Source: Clostridium weizhouense (GTDB taxonomy: Bacteria; Bacillota; Clostridia; Clostridiales; Clostridiaceae). Taken from it: DNA of 64,000 nucleotides. The notes under the pieces are model-generated. The model was not told the origin of the DNA. It was given only the letters and a program-made list of their open reading frames with translations, and searched no databases. The position numbers and the translations under genes are program-made. Each line of letters begins with the position of its first letter. Within the stretch, counting starts at the first letter, position 1. Location: positions 124,001 to 188,000 of the forward strand of contig NZ_JAHXPT010000005.1 of NCBI RefSeq assembly GCF_019431045.1. The letters are read 5' to 3'. Positions 17,979 through 27,559 of the stretch are shown here, in pieces.

Positions 17979-18359
17979 TTAACTCCTCCAAGATACATGT
18001 TTAATTACAATTATTAATCTTAGCATTTGTATTAATAAAAAAAATATTCTAATTTAGTGTTATTAAAATTTAATATTTTATGCGTTAATCATAAGTAAAT
18101 TCAATAGTTGTATTAAACTTAATGTTATGATTTTATGTTTTAAATCATGTACTTCATTTTAAAACATAGTTTAAGTTTTTTAAAATAATATAATAAAAAT
18201 TCTATAAGAATATCATTTCATAAAAAATAAATAATATATTTTTTATATTATAATTTTTATTAGTTGCAACCTATTTTAAAATCTAAAACTTTCTTAAAAA
18301 TTCAAAAAATATAAACAGTCTCCATAGCTTTTTATATTTTCATATTTCCTATAAATATT
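17979..18359. other. Intergenic region, no gene seen
   Basis: An AT-rich gap. Its part nearest the sugar-binding gene (about 18010-18055) resembles the matching region upstream of the paralog (about 26095-26135): both hold TTAATCTTA, ATTTGTATTAAT and AATATTCTAA in the same order. A shared regulatory site or recent duplication is likely. Nothing else was found. Confidence 0.5.
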
Positions 18360-18848
18360 TTACTTTAATAAATATTCTAATGCCTCAAGACTTACTACTG
18401 GTCTTATAAGTTGCATTTTTTTAACTTCCTCATAGTCAATACCTGCCACCCCATTTTGAAGTAATGATACACCATAACCCATTTCTTTTGCTCCATTATA
18501 AGAAAATAATAAACAGTACTCTGCTGCAAACCCACTTATAACAACAAATTCAACTCCAAGTTCTTGAAGCTTGTCATGAAGTTTTGTATTAAAAAACGCA
18601 TTGTTATATTCTTTATAAATAATAATATCATTTTCATCTGTAACAATAGAATCAACAAATTCAAAATTTTCTGAACCAGGACCTCCATCAACTTCTATAT
18701 CTGATACTCTAACAACAGGATATCCTTTTTCTCTAAAAATACTTGCCGCCTCATTTATATACTCTACTGTTTCATCAAATTCTCTTTGACATTTGCAAAA
18801 ATCACGACAACCTTTTTGCATATCGATTATTAAAAAGGCTAATTTCAT
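18360..18848 (-). CDS. Isochorismatase-family cysteine hydrolase
   Basis: A 162-residue alpha/beta hydrolase of the isochorismatase/nicotinamidase superfamily. The catalytic triad is visible: Asp in FLIIDMQKG, Lys in IIYKEYNNAFF and Cys in GFAAEYCLLFS. Members hydrolyse isochorismate, nicotinamide or ureido and N-carbamoyl compounds. The usual metal-site DxHxxxH of nicotinamidases is not evident, so the substrate is open. I start at ATG 18848 because GGGAG lies nine bases before it; ATG 18854 has only three bases of spacing. It stands alone with no clear operon partner. Confidence 0.82.
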   Translation of the reverse strand: MKLAFLIIDMQKGCRDFCKCQREFDETVEYINEAASIFREKGYPVVRVSDIEVDGGPGSENFEFVDSIVTDENDIIIYKEYNNAFFNTKLHDKLQELGVEFVVISGFAAEYCLLFSYNGAKEMGYGVSLLQNGVAGIDYEEVKKMQLIRPVVSLEALEYLLK

Positions 18849-19121
18849 TCTCATACACTCCCTTTAATTTTTAGTTCTCATTAAATTAATACATTTATAA
18901 CTTTTTATTTACTTTTTATAAAAAAAGATCTCTGTAATAACACTAAAGCCTATAATTAGTATTGAAACTTTATTTAAAATTAATATATTAAAACATATTT
19001 TTTGCCATTTTACCATATTAATCCAATTAATTCAATTTATTTTGAGTGTAAAATAATATAAAATTATATTGTCTTAATCTTTTTAAACATATTTATTTAA
19101 TAAAAGATAACCTTAGTTAAG

Positions 19122-20087
19122 TTAATATTCATTATAAAATAACCCTGCACCCTTTATGGTTTCCTGCTCTTCAAATAAACTTAATACGGCCTCATTATAA
19201 TCATTTAACTTTTGTGCCTTCTTTATTTTTTTAGCATATTTTTTATTATCTGAAAATATGTAAATCATATATCCCCATAATTCTTTCATTCTAAATATTG
19301 CATTTCTATCTTCATTAAATAATTCTCTATAGTTATTAAAAATTTCATCATGAAAATCTTTTAACACTTTTTTATCTAAACCAGTCTTATTTTTTATCTC
19401 ATACATTAACCATGGGTTAGCTAATATACCTCTTCCTATCATAACTGTTTTTACTTCTGGAAAAGTTTTTATTAATTTATTATAATCATCAACTGTAAAA
19501 ATATCACCATTATAACATATTGGATTACTACTTAAAGATAATGCATCTTTAAATACCTCTAAATTAGGTTTATTTCCATAAAAATCTTTTTGTGTTCTAG
19601 GATGAATTATTAATTCTTCTATAGGATATTTATTATATAATTTTAATAACTCATAAAATTCTTCTGGACTATCTTTTCCTATTCTAGTTTTTATAGAAAT
19701 TTTCATATCATCAATTTTAAATATTTCTTCTAAAAATTTATCAAGTTCTTCTCTTTTAGCTAAAAATCCTGATCCTCTATTTTTAGAAACAACTGTACCT
19801 GCTGGACATCCTAAATTTAAATTCACCTCGTTATAACCTAATTGTTGTAATTTTCTAGAAGTCATAATAAAGCCTTTCGAATCATTAGTAAGTATTTGAG
19901 GTACTATATTTATTCCTTTATTATTTTCAGGTAAAACATCTCTTAATTCTTTAGTTTTAAGGCTTTTACTTTTGTTTGTAACAATAAAAGGTGTAAAATA
20001 TTTATCAATATTATCAAAAAATTTTTTATAAGAGTTTCTATATATGTATCCAGTGATTCCTTCCATTGGTGCTAAATAATATTTCAT
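19122..20087 (-). CDS. tRNA-dihydrouridine synthase
   Basis: A 321-residue FMN TIM-barrel enzyme that reduces specific uridines to dihydrouridine in tRNA loops using NADPH. It starts YYLAPMEGITGYIYR, carries the catalytic cysteine in NLNLGCPAGTVVSKNRGSG, a phosphate-binding IKTRIGKDS, LIIHPRTQKDFY, and CYNGDIFTVDDYN and MIGRGILANPW at the flavin site. The branch (DusA, B or C) is not certain. It follows the cysteine desulfidase-like gene by 22 bases on the same strand and is probably co-transcribed. Confidence 0.92.
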   Translation of the reverse strand: MKYYLAPMEGITGYIYRNSYKKFFDNIDKYFTPFIVTNKSKSLKTKELRDVLPENNKGINIVPQILTNDSKGFIMTSRKLQQLGYNEVNLNLGCPAGTVVSKNRGSGFLAKREELDKFLEEIFKIDDMKISIKTRIGKDSPEEFYELLKLYNKYPIEELIIHPRTQKDFYGNKPNLEVFKDALSLSSNPICYNGDIFTVDDYNKLIKTFPEVKTVMIGRGILANPWLMYEIKNKTGLDKKVLKDFHDEIFNNYRELFNEDRNAIFRMKELWGYMIYIFSDNKKYAKKIKKAQKLNDYNEAVLSLFEEQETIKGAGLFYNEY

Positions 20088-20109
20088 TTAATAACTCCTT
20101 TAAAAATAA

Positions 20110-21387
20110 TTATTCTCCAACCATTATTTTTAATATCTCTTTATCTGTTTCTTTCATGCCTTCACGTGCCATTCTTCCTACATTATCAATTGTATTATCA
20201 ACACCTTTAGCAACAATACCATCTCCACTATAAAACTCTTGACCATTTAAATACATATTATATCCAAAAATCCCTGCGTCAACTGCTGTTGCAATTTTAG
20301 CTGCACAAGAAGATTTTGCTCCATCGCATATAATTCCTGATACAATTGCAAGCGCATTTACAATAGTATGTGATACAATTTTATTGTCACCCCCATTTAA
20401 ATATGCTATTCCGGCTCCAGCTCCACACCCTGCACTAACTGCTCCACAAAAAGCAGATAATCTACCTATTCCAGTTTTTTGATGAATGGTTATAAGATTT
20501 GATACTACAAGTGAACGATATAACTTTTCATCACTAGCATTAAACTCTTTTGCATATTCAATTACAGGAATTGATGCTGTCATTCCTTGATTTCCACTTC
20601 CTGATACAATTATTACTGGAAGTTCACAACCACTCATACGAGCATCAGAACCAGCAGCTGCAGCAGCTTTAGCTCTAATTTTTATATCATTACCATATGT
20701 CTTTAATAAAATTTTTCCTATTTGAGCTCCCCAATTACCTGTAAGTCCCTCTTTTGAAATAGCCATATTATATTCAATTTGACGAACTATTGTACCTTTT
20801 ATATCATCAATACATACTATATCTGCAAACTCAACAATATCTTTAACATTTAAAAGACTTCTATCCGTAATACCAGCTGAATTCTCTTTTTCAATACCTG
20901 ATTTAAAGATTATTTTTTCATCTTTTTCAATAAAGACAATATTTGTATGATAATTTTCAATTATTAAATTAACATAAGATGATTTGCTATAAAGTGTTAC
21001 ACTAATATAAAATGTCACATTTTTATTGCTTGGACTTACCTTTATTTCATGATTTAGCATATAATCTTTTATTTTAGGCTTATCTTTATCATTCACATTT
21101 GCAAGTACTTCTAAAACTGCTCCTTCATTACCAACTGCAATTCCTGCTGCTAATGCTGCTTCTATTCCTTTTAATCCATTTGTATTTGGTACAATGACAC
21201 TTTTCACATTTTTAATAATGTTACCGCTTACCTCTATTTTACATTTTTCAGGAATTTCACCTAAAACTTCTCTCGCCTTAGCTCCTGCATAAGCTATCGC
21301 AATTGGTTCTGTACATCCCATTGCTGGAACTAATTCTTCTTTTAATATTTGGACATAAGCATTATATATTTTATCATTCTTTTTCAT
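20110..21387 (-). CDS. L-cysteine desulfidase-family protein (UPF0597, CyuA/YhaM-like)
   Basis: A 425-residue protein of the family containing CyuA (YhaM) of enterobacteria and archaeal L-cysteine desulfidase, which break L-cysteine into sulfide, ammonia and pyruvate with a [4Fe-4S] cluster; it is distantly related to the serine dehydratase alpha domain. Cysteine-bearing motifs are PAMGCTEPIAIAYA at the start, ARMSGCELPVI, FCGAVSAGCGAGAG and a later IICDGAKSSCAAK. Substrate assignment is family-based. The start lacks an ideal ribosome site (AAGGGAGTAATTTTAAT). It is divergent from the APC permease at 21863. Confidence 0.85.
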   Translation of the reverse strand: MKKNDKIYNAYVQILKEELVPAMGCTEPIAIAYAGAKAREVLGEIPEKCKIEVSGNIIKNVKSVIVPNTNGLKGIEAALAAGIAVGNEGAVLEVLANVNDKDKPKIKDYMLNHEIKVSPSNKNVTFYISVTLYSKSSYVNLIIENYHTNIVFIEKDEKIIFKSGIEKENSAGITDRSLLNVKDIVEFADIVCIDDIKGTIVRQIEYNMAISKEGLTGNWGAQIGKILLKTYGNDIKIRAKAAAAAGSDARMSGCELPVIIVSGSGNQGMTASIPVIEYAKEFNASDEKLYRSLVVSNLITIHQKTGIGRLSAFCGAVSAGCGAGAGIAYLNGGDNKIVSHTIVNALAIVSGIICDGAKSSCAAKIATAVDAGIFGYNMYLNGQEFYSGDGIVAKGVDNTIDNVGRMAREGMKETDKEILKIMVGE

Positions 21388-21862
21388 ATTAAAATTACTC
21401 CCTTATTAATAAACTTATCTTTAAAATATATATGTTCTAATTGAATTATTACATTAATTAGTAATATCTAGTTAAAATCATATATATCATAAATTTTTCT
21501 ACATAAATTTTTTACTAAATTAGTTAATAATAACATTTATAAATATTCTAAGATTTATATTAATGAACAAACTTTATTGAAACTTATATATCTTAAATAA
21601 GTATTTAATGTATCTGTATTATATCATAAACAATAATTTCTTTTTACCCTAAGAATTATTTTTTAATTTACACTTTTATTTTTAAATAACTACCAAAAAT
21701 TTTTTAACTTTCTATATTATTAACAAATTAATATTTTATTTAAATATTTACAATCTATCTGATATTTTATTTCAAATAATATATAAATCAAATATTTCGA
21801 ATACCTTTTTACATTTTTTCACAATTCTATAATATATTAATATATTAAGGGGGTGCTATTAA
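21388..21862. other. Divergent intergenic region
   Basis: 475 bases of AT-rich DNA between divergent genes (cysteine desulfidase-like, minus; APC permease, plus). It must hold both promoters. I see no confident -35/-10 pair, riboswitch or terminator. TTTCAAATAATATATAAATC and ATTTCGAATA near 21770-21802 form loose inverted repeats. Confidence 0.4.
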
Positions 21863-23320
21863 ATGGTTACTAAGAAAAATTCAAACTCAACTCAAACAAA
21901 TATACCAAAAACAAACATGAAAAAAACTCTATCCCTTTGGAATTTTTTCACTATTGGATTTGGTGCTATTATTGGTACAGGATGGGTTTTACTAGTAGGC
22001 GATTGGATGATTATCGGTGGTGGCCCTATAGCTGCTATGATTGCATTTATTATTGGTTCAATTTTCCTTTTACCTATTGGAGCTGTATTTGGAGAACTTA
22101 CCTCTGCTATTCCTATTTCTGGAGGTATAGTTGAATATGTAGATAGAACTTTTGGTTCTAAAATGTCTTATATTACAGGTTGGTTCCTTTCATTAGGGAA
22201 TGGTATTCTTTGTCCTTGGGAGGCAATTGCTATCTCTACTTTAATATCTGAAATGTTTGGAGAATTTTTCCCATTTCTACGCAGTGTAAAGCTTTACTCA
22301 ATACTAGGTGCTGACGTTTACCTTTTTCCAACATTAATTTCGCTTTGTTTTGCAGCTTATGTTATTTTATTGAACTTTAAAGGTGCTTCTTCTGCAGCAA
22401 AATTACAAGGCTTTTTAACAAAGGCTTTACTCGCAGGTATGATACTTGCTATGGGAATTTCTATTTTTAAAGGTAGTCCTTCTCACTTGAATCCGATTTT
22501 CAGACAAGTAGATGCCACAAGTTCATCTACAACCGCTACTAGTATATTTTCAGGTATTCTTAGTGTCTTAGTTATGACACCATTCTTCTATGCAGGATTT
22601 GATACTATTCCTCAACAAGCTGAAGAAGCAGCTGAAGGACTCAATTGGAAGAAATTTGGTAAAGTCATTTCTATAGCATTACTTGCATCAGGTATTTTTT
22701 ATATGGTTTGTATTTACTCATTTGGAACTATTCTTCCATGGGATGATTTTGTTAAACACACTGTTCCTGCTCTCTCTTGTCTTAAAGATATCAATATAAT
22801 TTTATATGTCATCATGCTTTGTATTGCTACTTTAGGACCTATGGGACCTATGAATTCATTCTATGGTGCTACTTCTCGTATAATGCTTGCTATGGGACGT
22901 AAAAATCAGCTTCCAAAATCATTTGCAAAAGTAGATGCTAAAAGTGGTACTCCTGTTACATCAAACATTATTTTAGCAATTCTTACTTTAGTTGGACCTT
23001 TCCTTGGTAAGAATATGCTTGTTCCACTTACTAATGTTTCTGCACTTGCATTTATTTTTTCTTGTACAATGGTAAGTTTTGCCTGTCTTAGAATGCGCAA
23101 AACAGAACCTAATTTGAAAAGACCTTATAAAGTTCCTGGTGGAAAATTTGGGATTTCTGCTGCTTGTTTAGCAGGATCTATCATAATCGGTTTAATGATT
23201 ATACCTTCAAGCCCTGCTGCTCTTAAAACACAAGAATGGGTTATCGTCATTGGCTGGCTCATAATAGGATTAATTCTTACTACACTTACAAATATAAGTA
23301 AAAAAAATAAAAATGCTTAA
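21863..23320 (+). CDS. APC-family amino acid/amine permease
   Basis: A 485-residue secondary transporter with about twelve membrane helices. The APC helix-1 motif is FTIGFGAIIGTGWVLLVGDW, followed by GGGPIAAMIAFIIGS, PISGGIVEYVDRTFG and, in helix 6, PFFYAGFDTIPQQAEEAAEG. C-terminal MRKTEPNLKRPYKVPGGKFG is typical of the superfamily. A GGGGGTG site precedes the ATG. The next gene encodes an amidohydrolase, so the imported compound is perhaps an N-acylated or cyclic amino acid. Codon use (more CTT, CGT, GGA) differs from the neighbours. Confidence 0.88.
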   Translation: MVTKKNSNSTQTNIPKTNMKKTLSLWNFFTIGFGAIIGTGWVLLVGDWMIIGGGPIAAMIAFIIGSIFLLPIGAVFGELTSAIPISGGIVEYVDRTFGSKMSYITGWFLSLGNGILCPWEAIAISTLISEMFGEFFPFLRSVKLYSILGADVYLFPTLISLCFAAYVILLNFKGASSAAKLQGFLTKALLAGMILAMGISIFKGSPSHLNPIFRQVDATSSSTTATSIFSGILSVLVMTPFFYAGFDTIPQQAEEAAEGLNWKKFGKVISIALLASGIFYMVCIYSFGTILPWDDFVKHTVPALSCLKDINIILYVIMLCIATLGPMGPMNSFYGATSRIMLAMGRKNQLPKSFAKVDAKSGTPVTSNIILAILTLVGPFLGKNMLVPLTNVSALAFIFSCTMVSFACLRMRKTEPNLKRPYKVPGGKFGISAACLAGSIIIGLMIIPSSPAALKTQEWVIVIGWLIIGLILTTLTNISKKNKNA

Positions 23321-23420
23321 TGTAAATAATATAAATTCTATTAAGAAATTTTTAATAATTAATAATATAGTTTATTAAAATTACTTATTAGTAAATTTAT
23401 TATGAACAGATAAATTTGAT

Positions 23421-23441
23421 CTTACTTCTTACTTCTTACTT
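23421..23441 (+). repeat. Three tandem copies of CTTACTT
   Basis: Three exact head-to-tail 7-bp units lie in the 180-bp gap between the APC permease and the amidohydrolase. They may be a replication-slippage microsatellite that could vary in copy number. No function is evident. Confidence 0.7.
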
Positions 23442-23500
23442 CTATACAGAAGAAATTTGAGAGCAAGAAAACTTATAATATATTAAGGAGGATTATATAC

Positions 23501-24748
23501 ATGAAGAAAATTGCTTTTATAGGTGGTTTACTTATTGATGGCACTGGAAAGGAGCCTGTTAAAGACTCATTGGTATTAATAGTTGATAAGAAAATAAAAT
23601 ATGCTGGTCCTAAAAAAGATTTTGAAGAAGATTACAGAAAGATTAACATATCAGGAAAAACAATTATGCCGGGTCTTATAGATAGTCATTTACATTTTTC
23701 TGGTAATCTTACTGATGATGATTCTGATTGGATTTTAGAAGATCCTATTCAAAAAACAGTCGTTGCAGTTCAACAAGCTCATGAATGTCTTGAACATGGT
23801 TTAACTACTGTCGGTGAAATTTCACGTTCAGGTTTACACATCCGTAATATGATTGAAAAGGGAATTATGCAAGGACCTCGTGTAGTCGCTACTGGATTAG
23901 GTTTTGCACGTACTTGTGGACATGGTGATTCACATAAAGTTCCTCTATGGTATAATGAACAATCACATCCATGGGCTGAACGTATTGACGGTCCTTGGGA
24001 ACTTCGTAAAGCTGTTAGAAGAAGATTAAGAGAAAATCCTGATGCCATAAAAATTTGGTCAACAGGTGGTGGAATCTGGCGTTGGGATAAAAAACTTGAT
24101 CAACACTATACATTTGAAGAAATCCAAGCTGTTGTTGATGAATGTAATATGGTAGGTATACCTGTATGGTCACATGCAGAAGGATATGGCGGAGCACTTG
24201 ATTCTGCTAAAGCTGGTGTTCATCTCATTATTCATGGACAAACACTTAACGATGAATGTTTAGATATAATGGCAGAAAAGGGGATATATTTTTGCCCTAC
24301 TATTCAATTTCTTAATGAATGGTTTAAGACATATGCTCCACCATATATACAAGAGATACATGACCAATATTCAGGTGATACTGTTGCTGAAAAAGAACTA
24401 AACCGTATTTATGCCAACCTTAGAAAAGCTAAATCTAAAGGAATAGGCTTAACTATTGGTTCTGATTCATTCTGTTCAAGTTTAACACCATATGGTACAA
24501 CTGCTATTGGTGAAATGTATTCATTTGTTGAAAAAGCTAACATTTCACCTATGGATACAATAATGGCTGCCACTAAAGTTGGTGCTCAGATGCTTAATGT
24601 AGGAGAGATTACAGGTACTTTAGAAAAAGGTAAATTTGCTGATCTTCTAGTCATTAATGGAAATCCTTTAGAAAATATTCGCAAAATAGCTGTTGATAAT
24701 ATGGATATTATTATGAAAGAAGGTAGTTTTATAAAAATTACTTTTTAA
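23501..24748 (+). CDS. Amidohydrolase-family metal-dependent hydrolase
   Basis: A 415-residue amidohydrolase of the imidazolonepropionase/prolidase-like branch. The metal ligands are visible: HLH in MPGLIDSHLHFSGNL, Lys in DAIKIWSTGGGIWRW, His in PVWSHAEGYGG and in LIIHGQTLND, and Asp in LTIGSDSFCSS. The C-terminal GTLEKGKFADLLVINGNPL closes the superfamily beta domain. AAGGAGGATTATATAC precedes the ATG. It follows the APC permease on the same strand and may cleave the imported compound. Arg codons are often CGT, unlike the AGA-rich neighbours. Exact substrate unknown. Confidence 0.87.
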   Translation: MKKIAFIGGLLIDGTGKEPVKDSLVLIVDKKIKYAGPKKDFEEDYRKINISGKTIMPGLIDSHLHFSGNLTDDDSDWILEDPIQKTVVAVQQAHECLEHGLTTVGEISRSGLHIRNMIEKGIMQGPRVVATGLGFARTCGHGDSHKVPLWYNEQSHPWAERIDGPWELRKAVRRRLRENPDAIKIWSTGGGIWRWDKKLDQHYTFEEIQAVVDECNMVGIPVWSHAEGYGGALDSAKAGVHLIIHGQTLNDECLDIMAEKGIYFCPTIQFLNEWFKTYAPPYIQEIHDQYSGDTVAEKELNRIYANLRKAKSKGIGLTIGSDSFCSSLTPYGTTAIGEMYSFVEKANISPMDTIMAATKVGAQMLNVGEITGTLEKGKFADLLVINGNPLENIRKIAVDNMDIIMKEGSFIKITF

Positions 24749-24896
24749 ATATAAATAAATTTTTTTAAACTTTGTTAATATTGCATTATGAATCCGTGAA
24801 TAAAATAAAAAACTATACTCATGCACATTTTGAGAAGTAACTTTAAATAAGCAAATATAAAATAAGTTGCTATTTATGTAAAAAAATTAATAATAT

Positions 24897-24935
24897 AAGC
24901 CCATAAAAATCTTAATTTTAGATTTTTATGGGCTT
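24897..24935. terminator. Bidirectional intrinsic terminator
   Basis: A perfect 16-bp stem (AAGCCCATAAAAATCT / AGATTTTTATGGGCTT) with a 7-nt loop lies between the convergent amidohydrolase (+) and sugar-binding gene (-). T-rich tails exist on both sides. Confidence 0.85.
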
Positions 24936-24998
24936 TAATATACAAATAACGAACTCTTTAATCTACATATTTAAGTATTTTATTATCAAATTTGATAT

Positions 24999-26060
24999 TT
25001 ATTTTTTATCATTTATATATTCCTTATAATCTAAATTAACTGTAAATCCTGTATCATCAAATTTATAGTTTGTATTTTCAAGAGGATCTCTATCAGAAGC
25101 TAAATTCATTCCAATAAAATAAAGAGCTTCTGCAAAATCTTGAGGTTCTAAAATAACAGTCCCTGTCATAAACCCTTTTTCAATTAAATCTTTAGCCTCT
25201 GGAATTCCGTTAATTCCCACAACTGGAATTGTTTTTGATTTATTTCCTTTATTATATCCATACTTTTGTAAAGCTTTGACAGCACCTACTGCCATATCAT
25301 CATTATTAGAAATTATAGCTTCAATTCTATTACCATATTTAAGAAATAGAGATTCAATAGAAAGTTTAGCACAATTTTCTTTCCCTTCACAGTTAGAAGA
25401 TGCAAGTTCTTCTGTTTTTATTCCAGCCTCATTAATTGTTAAAACAGAGTATTTGCTTCTCAAATATGTTAAAGGACTATCAGTTCCAACTTTTAACATA
25501 ATATACTGCAATATATTATCATTATTTTTATCTATAAGCTCTTTATTAGAATTCCATTCATTAACAAGTATTTTTCCCTCTATGATACCAGCTTGCTTAT
25601 AATCTGCTCCAACAATCACAAATCGCTTATATGGTTTAAGGAAATTTATTATTTCTTTAGATGGACCTGGACTTAAAATTAAGGGAATATTATTTTTCAT
25701 AATTTTAATTAAAGTATTTTCTACATCACTTAAGTTATTAGTAATTAAATTTATTATAAAAAGATCATATTCTTCTGTAATAGCTTTTTCAATATTTTCA
25801 TTTTGTATACTTTGATTATATTTTGCATCAAAAAAAGTAAATTTAACTTTATCCTTATTTTCCTTTTCTATACGTTCTAAATCTTGTTTAACTAAAGAAA
25901 CATACATATTTTCTAAATCACTTAAAAATACACCTATCTTAACTGGTTTTTCTGTATTAAAATTTGAATTAGCAAATACATTAAAATTAAAACATACTAT
26001 TGATAAAACAAGGATAATAGAAAGCATAACAGAAATTACTATTTTTTTCAAATTATTCAT
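24999..26060 (-). CDS. Galactose/glucose-binding-type (MglB-like) extracellular protein, paralog 2
   Basis: A close paralog of the product at 16923-17978, with the same secretion signal ending VFANS and the same motifs: TEEYDLFIINLITNNLSDVE, IISNNDDMAVGAVKALQKYG, IPVVGINGIPEAKDLIEKGF and TGTVILEPQDFAEALYF. Of the MglB-type triad in VVGIDG, paralog 1 keeps Asp while this one has Asn (VVGINGIP), so sugar affinity may differ. I start at ATG 26060, six bases after GGAGG; the frame extends two codons further. No transporter partner is near. It probably arose by duplication. Confidence 0.86.
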   Translation of the reverse strand: MNNLKKIVISVMLSIILVLSIVCFNFNVFANSNFNTEKPVKIGVFLSDLENMYVSLVKQDLERIEKENKDKVKFTFFDAKYNQSIQNENIEKAITEEYDLFIINLITNNLSDVENTLIKIMKNNIPLILSPGPSKEIINFLKPYKRFVIVGADYKQAGIIEGKILVNEWNSNKELIDKNNDNILQYIMLKVGTDSPLTYLRSKYSVLTINEAGIKTEELASSNCEGKENCAKLSIESLFLKYGNRIEAIISNNDDMAVGAVKALQKYGYNKGNKSKTIPVVGINGIPEAKDLIEKGFMTGTVILEPQDFAEALYFIGMNLASDRDPLENTNYKFDDTGFTVNLDYKEYINDKK

Positions 26061-26238
26061 TAACATCCTCCAATATATCGTTTAATTTTAGTCATTAATC
26101 TTAAGATTTGTATTAATTTTAAAAATATTCTAACTCAATTTATATGATTTCTTTATAATCAACACTTGTAATAACATATGATATGAAGTAATCTAAAAAT
26201 TTTGTTTTCCTTTTTTATTTTTTATATTTTACATATAT

Positions 26239-27330
26239 TTATTTTATTGTATACTCTTTATCTTCTACATACCCGTTAATGTTATCTATGTAACCTCTAA
26301 AAGGAATATAAATTGCCACTCCTGTATCATCAAGTTTATATTCAGTGCCTTCAATTGGATTTTTATTATTAACTAAATTCATACCTACGCTATAAAGAGC
26401 CTGAACCAAATCCATTGGATCATGAACAACAGAACCTAACATAATTCCTTCCTCTATCAATTCTCTAGCTTTTGGTACTCCATCAACTCCCACAACTGGA
26501 ATTGTTTTTGTTTTATCGCCGTTATTATATCCAAATTCTTGCAATGCTTCAATTGCTCCTAGTGCCATCGTATCATCATTTGCAATTATAACTTCAATTT
26601 TATTACCATATCTTAAAAGTAACGACTTAATTTCATTTTTAGCTAATTCCAAATCCCATTGACCAACTACCAATGCAAGTTCTTCAGTTTTTATTCCTGC
26701 TTCTTCAATTGTTAAAATAGAATATTTTGTTCTTTCAAGTGGTACCCTATTATGACGTTCACCTTGCAACATAATATATTGCATTATATCATCTTTGTTT
26801 CTATCAATTAAATCTTTATTAGCATTCCATGCATCAATAAGTATTTTTCCTTGCATTATTCCAGATTGTTTTGAATCTGTTCCTATATATAAGGCTTTTG
26901 CATAAGATTTAATGGGCTCCATTGTAAGTGGTTCTCTATTAAATACTATTACCGGAATATTATATATTTTAATTTTATTAATAGTTTCTTGTAAATATTT
27001 TGTGTCAGTTGCATCTAATAAGATAAGGTCAACACCTTCTTTAACTACTCTATCAATAATTTCATTTTCTATTGCCAAATTAGATTTTGAATCATAACAG
27101 GTGAATTTAACCTTACCTTGATTTTTTTTTTCAATTTCTTTAAAATCTTCACAAATATATATAAGATAATCATCATTAGCAAGATCTTTTGCAATTAAAG
27201 CTACATTAACTAGCTGTCTTGCTGAAGAGTCTTTAGTAACACTTATAACTTTTTTACTGTTACCTACTAATATAACTAAAATAATAATTAAAGCTGTTAT
27301 GCTTGTTAATATTTTTTTTAATACACCCAT
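26239..27330 (-). CDS. Galactose/glucose-binding-type (MglB-like) extracellular protein, paralog 3
   Basis: A 363-residue, more diverged member of the local trio. The signal-anchor-like N-terminus (about residues 5-25, ILTSITALIIILVILVGNSK) lacks both a clear signal-peptidase site and a lipobox, so it may stay membrane-tethered. The core keeps VNVALIAKDLANDDYLIYI, VIIANDDTMALGAIEALQEF, IPVVGVDGVPKARELIEEG and MLGSVVHDPMDLVQALY. It lies 178 bases upstream of paralog 2 on the same strand. Sugar binding is inferred from family. Such orphan proteins can feed two-component sensors instead of transporters. Confidence 0.85.
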   Translation of the reverse strand: MGVLKKILTSITALIIILVILVGNSKKVISVTKDSSARQLVNVALIAKDLANDDYLIYICEDFKEIEKKNQGKVKFTCYDSKSNLAIENEIIDRVVKEGVDLILLDATDTKYLQETINKIKIYNIPVIVFNREPLTMEPIKSYAKALYIGTDSKQSGIMQGKILIDAWNANKDLIDRNKDDIMQYIMLQGERHNRVPLERTKYSILTIEEAGIKTEELALVVGQWDLELAKNEIKSLLLRYGNKIEVIIANDDTMALGAIEALQEFGYNNGDKTKTIPVVGVDGVPKARELIEEGIMLGSVVHDPMDLVQALYSVGMNLVNNKNPIEGTEYKLDDTGVAIYIPFRGYIDNINGYVEDKEYTIK

Positions 27331-27559
27331 ATTATTCTCCTTAGTTTATTTTTAATTATTCTGATATTTATCTAATAGGTCAAACTAAAATAAATATATT
27401 TCTTTTATTAATAGTAAATATATTTATATCAAATTGTAAAATTTTCGAATCAATATCCTCTACTTAGAGATAATTTAGTTTCTAGTTTTATTATGTATTA
27501 AAAAAAAAAAATCATTCCATTAAATTTACATTAACAAAATCAATAAATTTTTTATTTTA

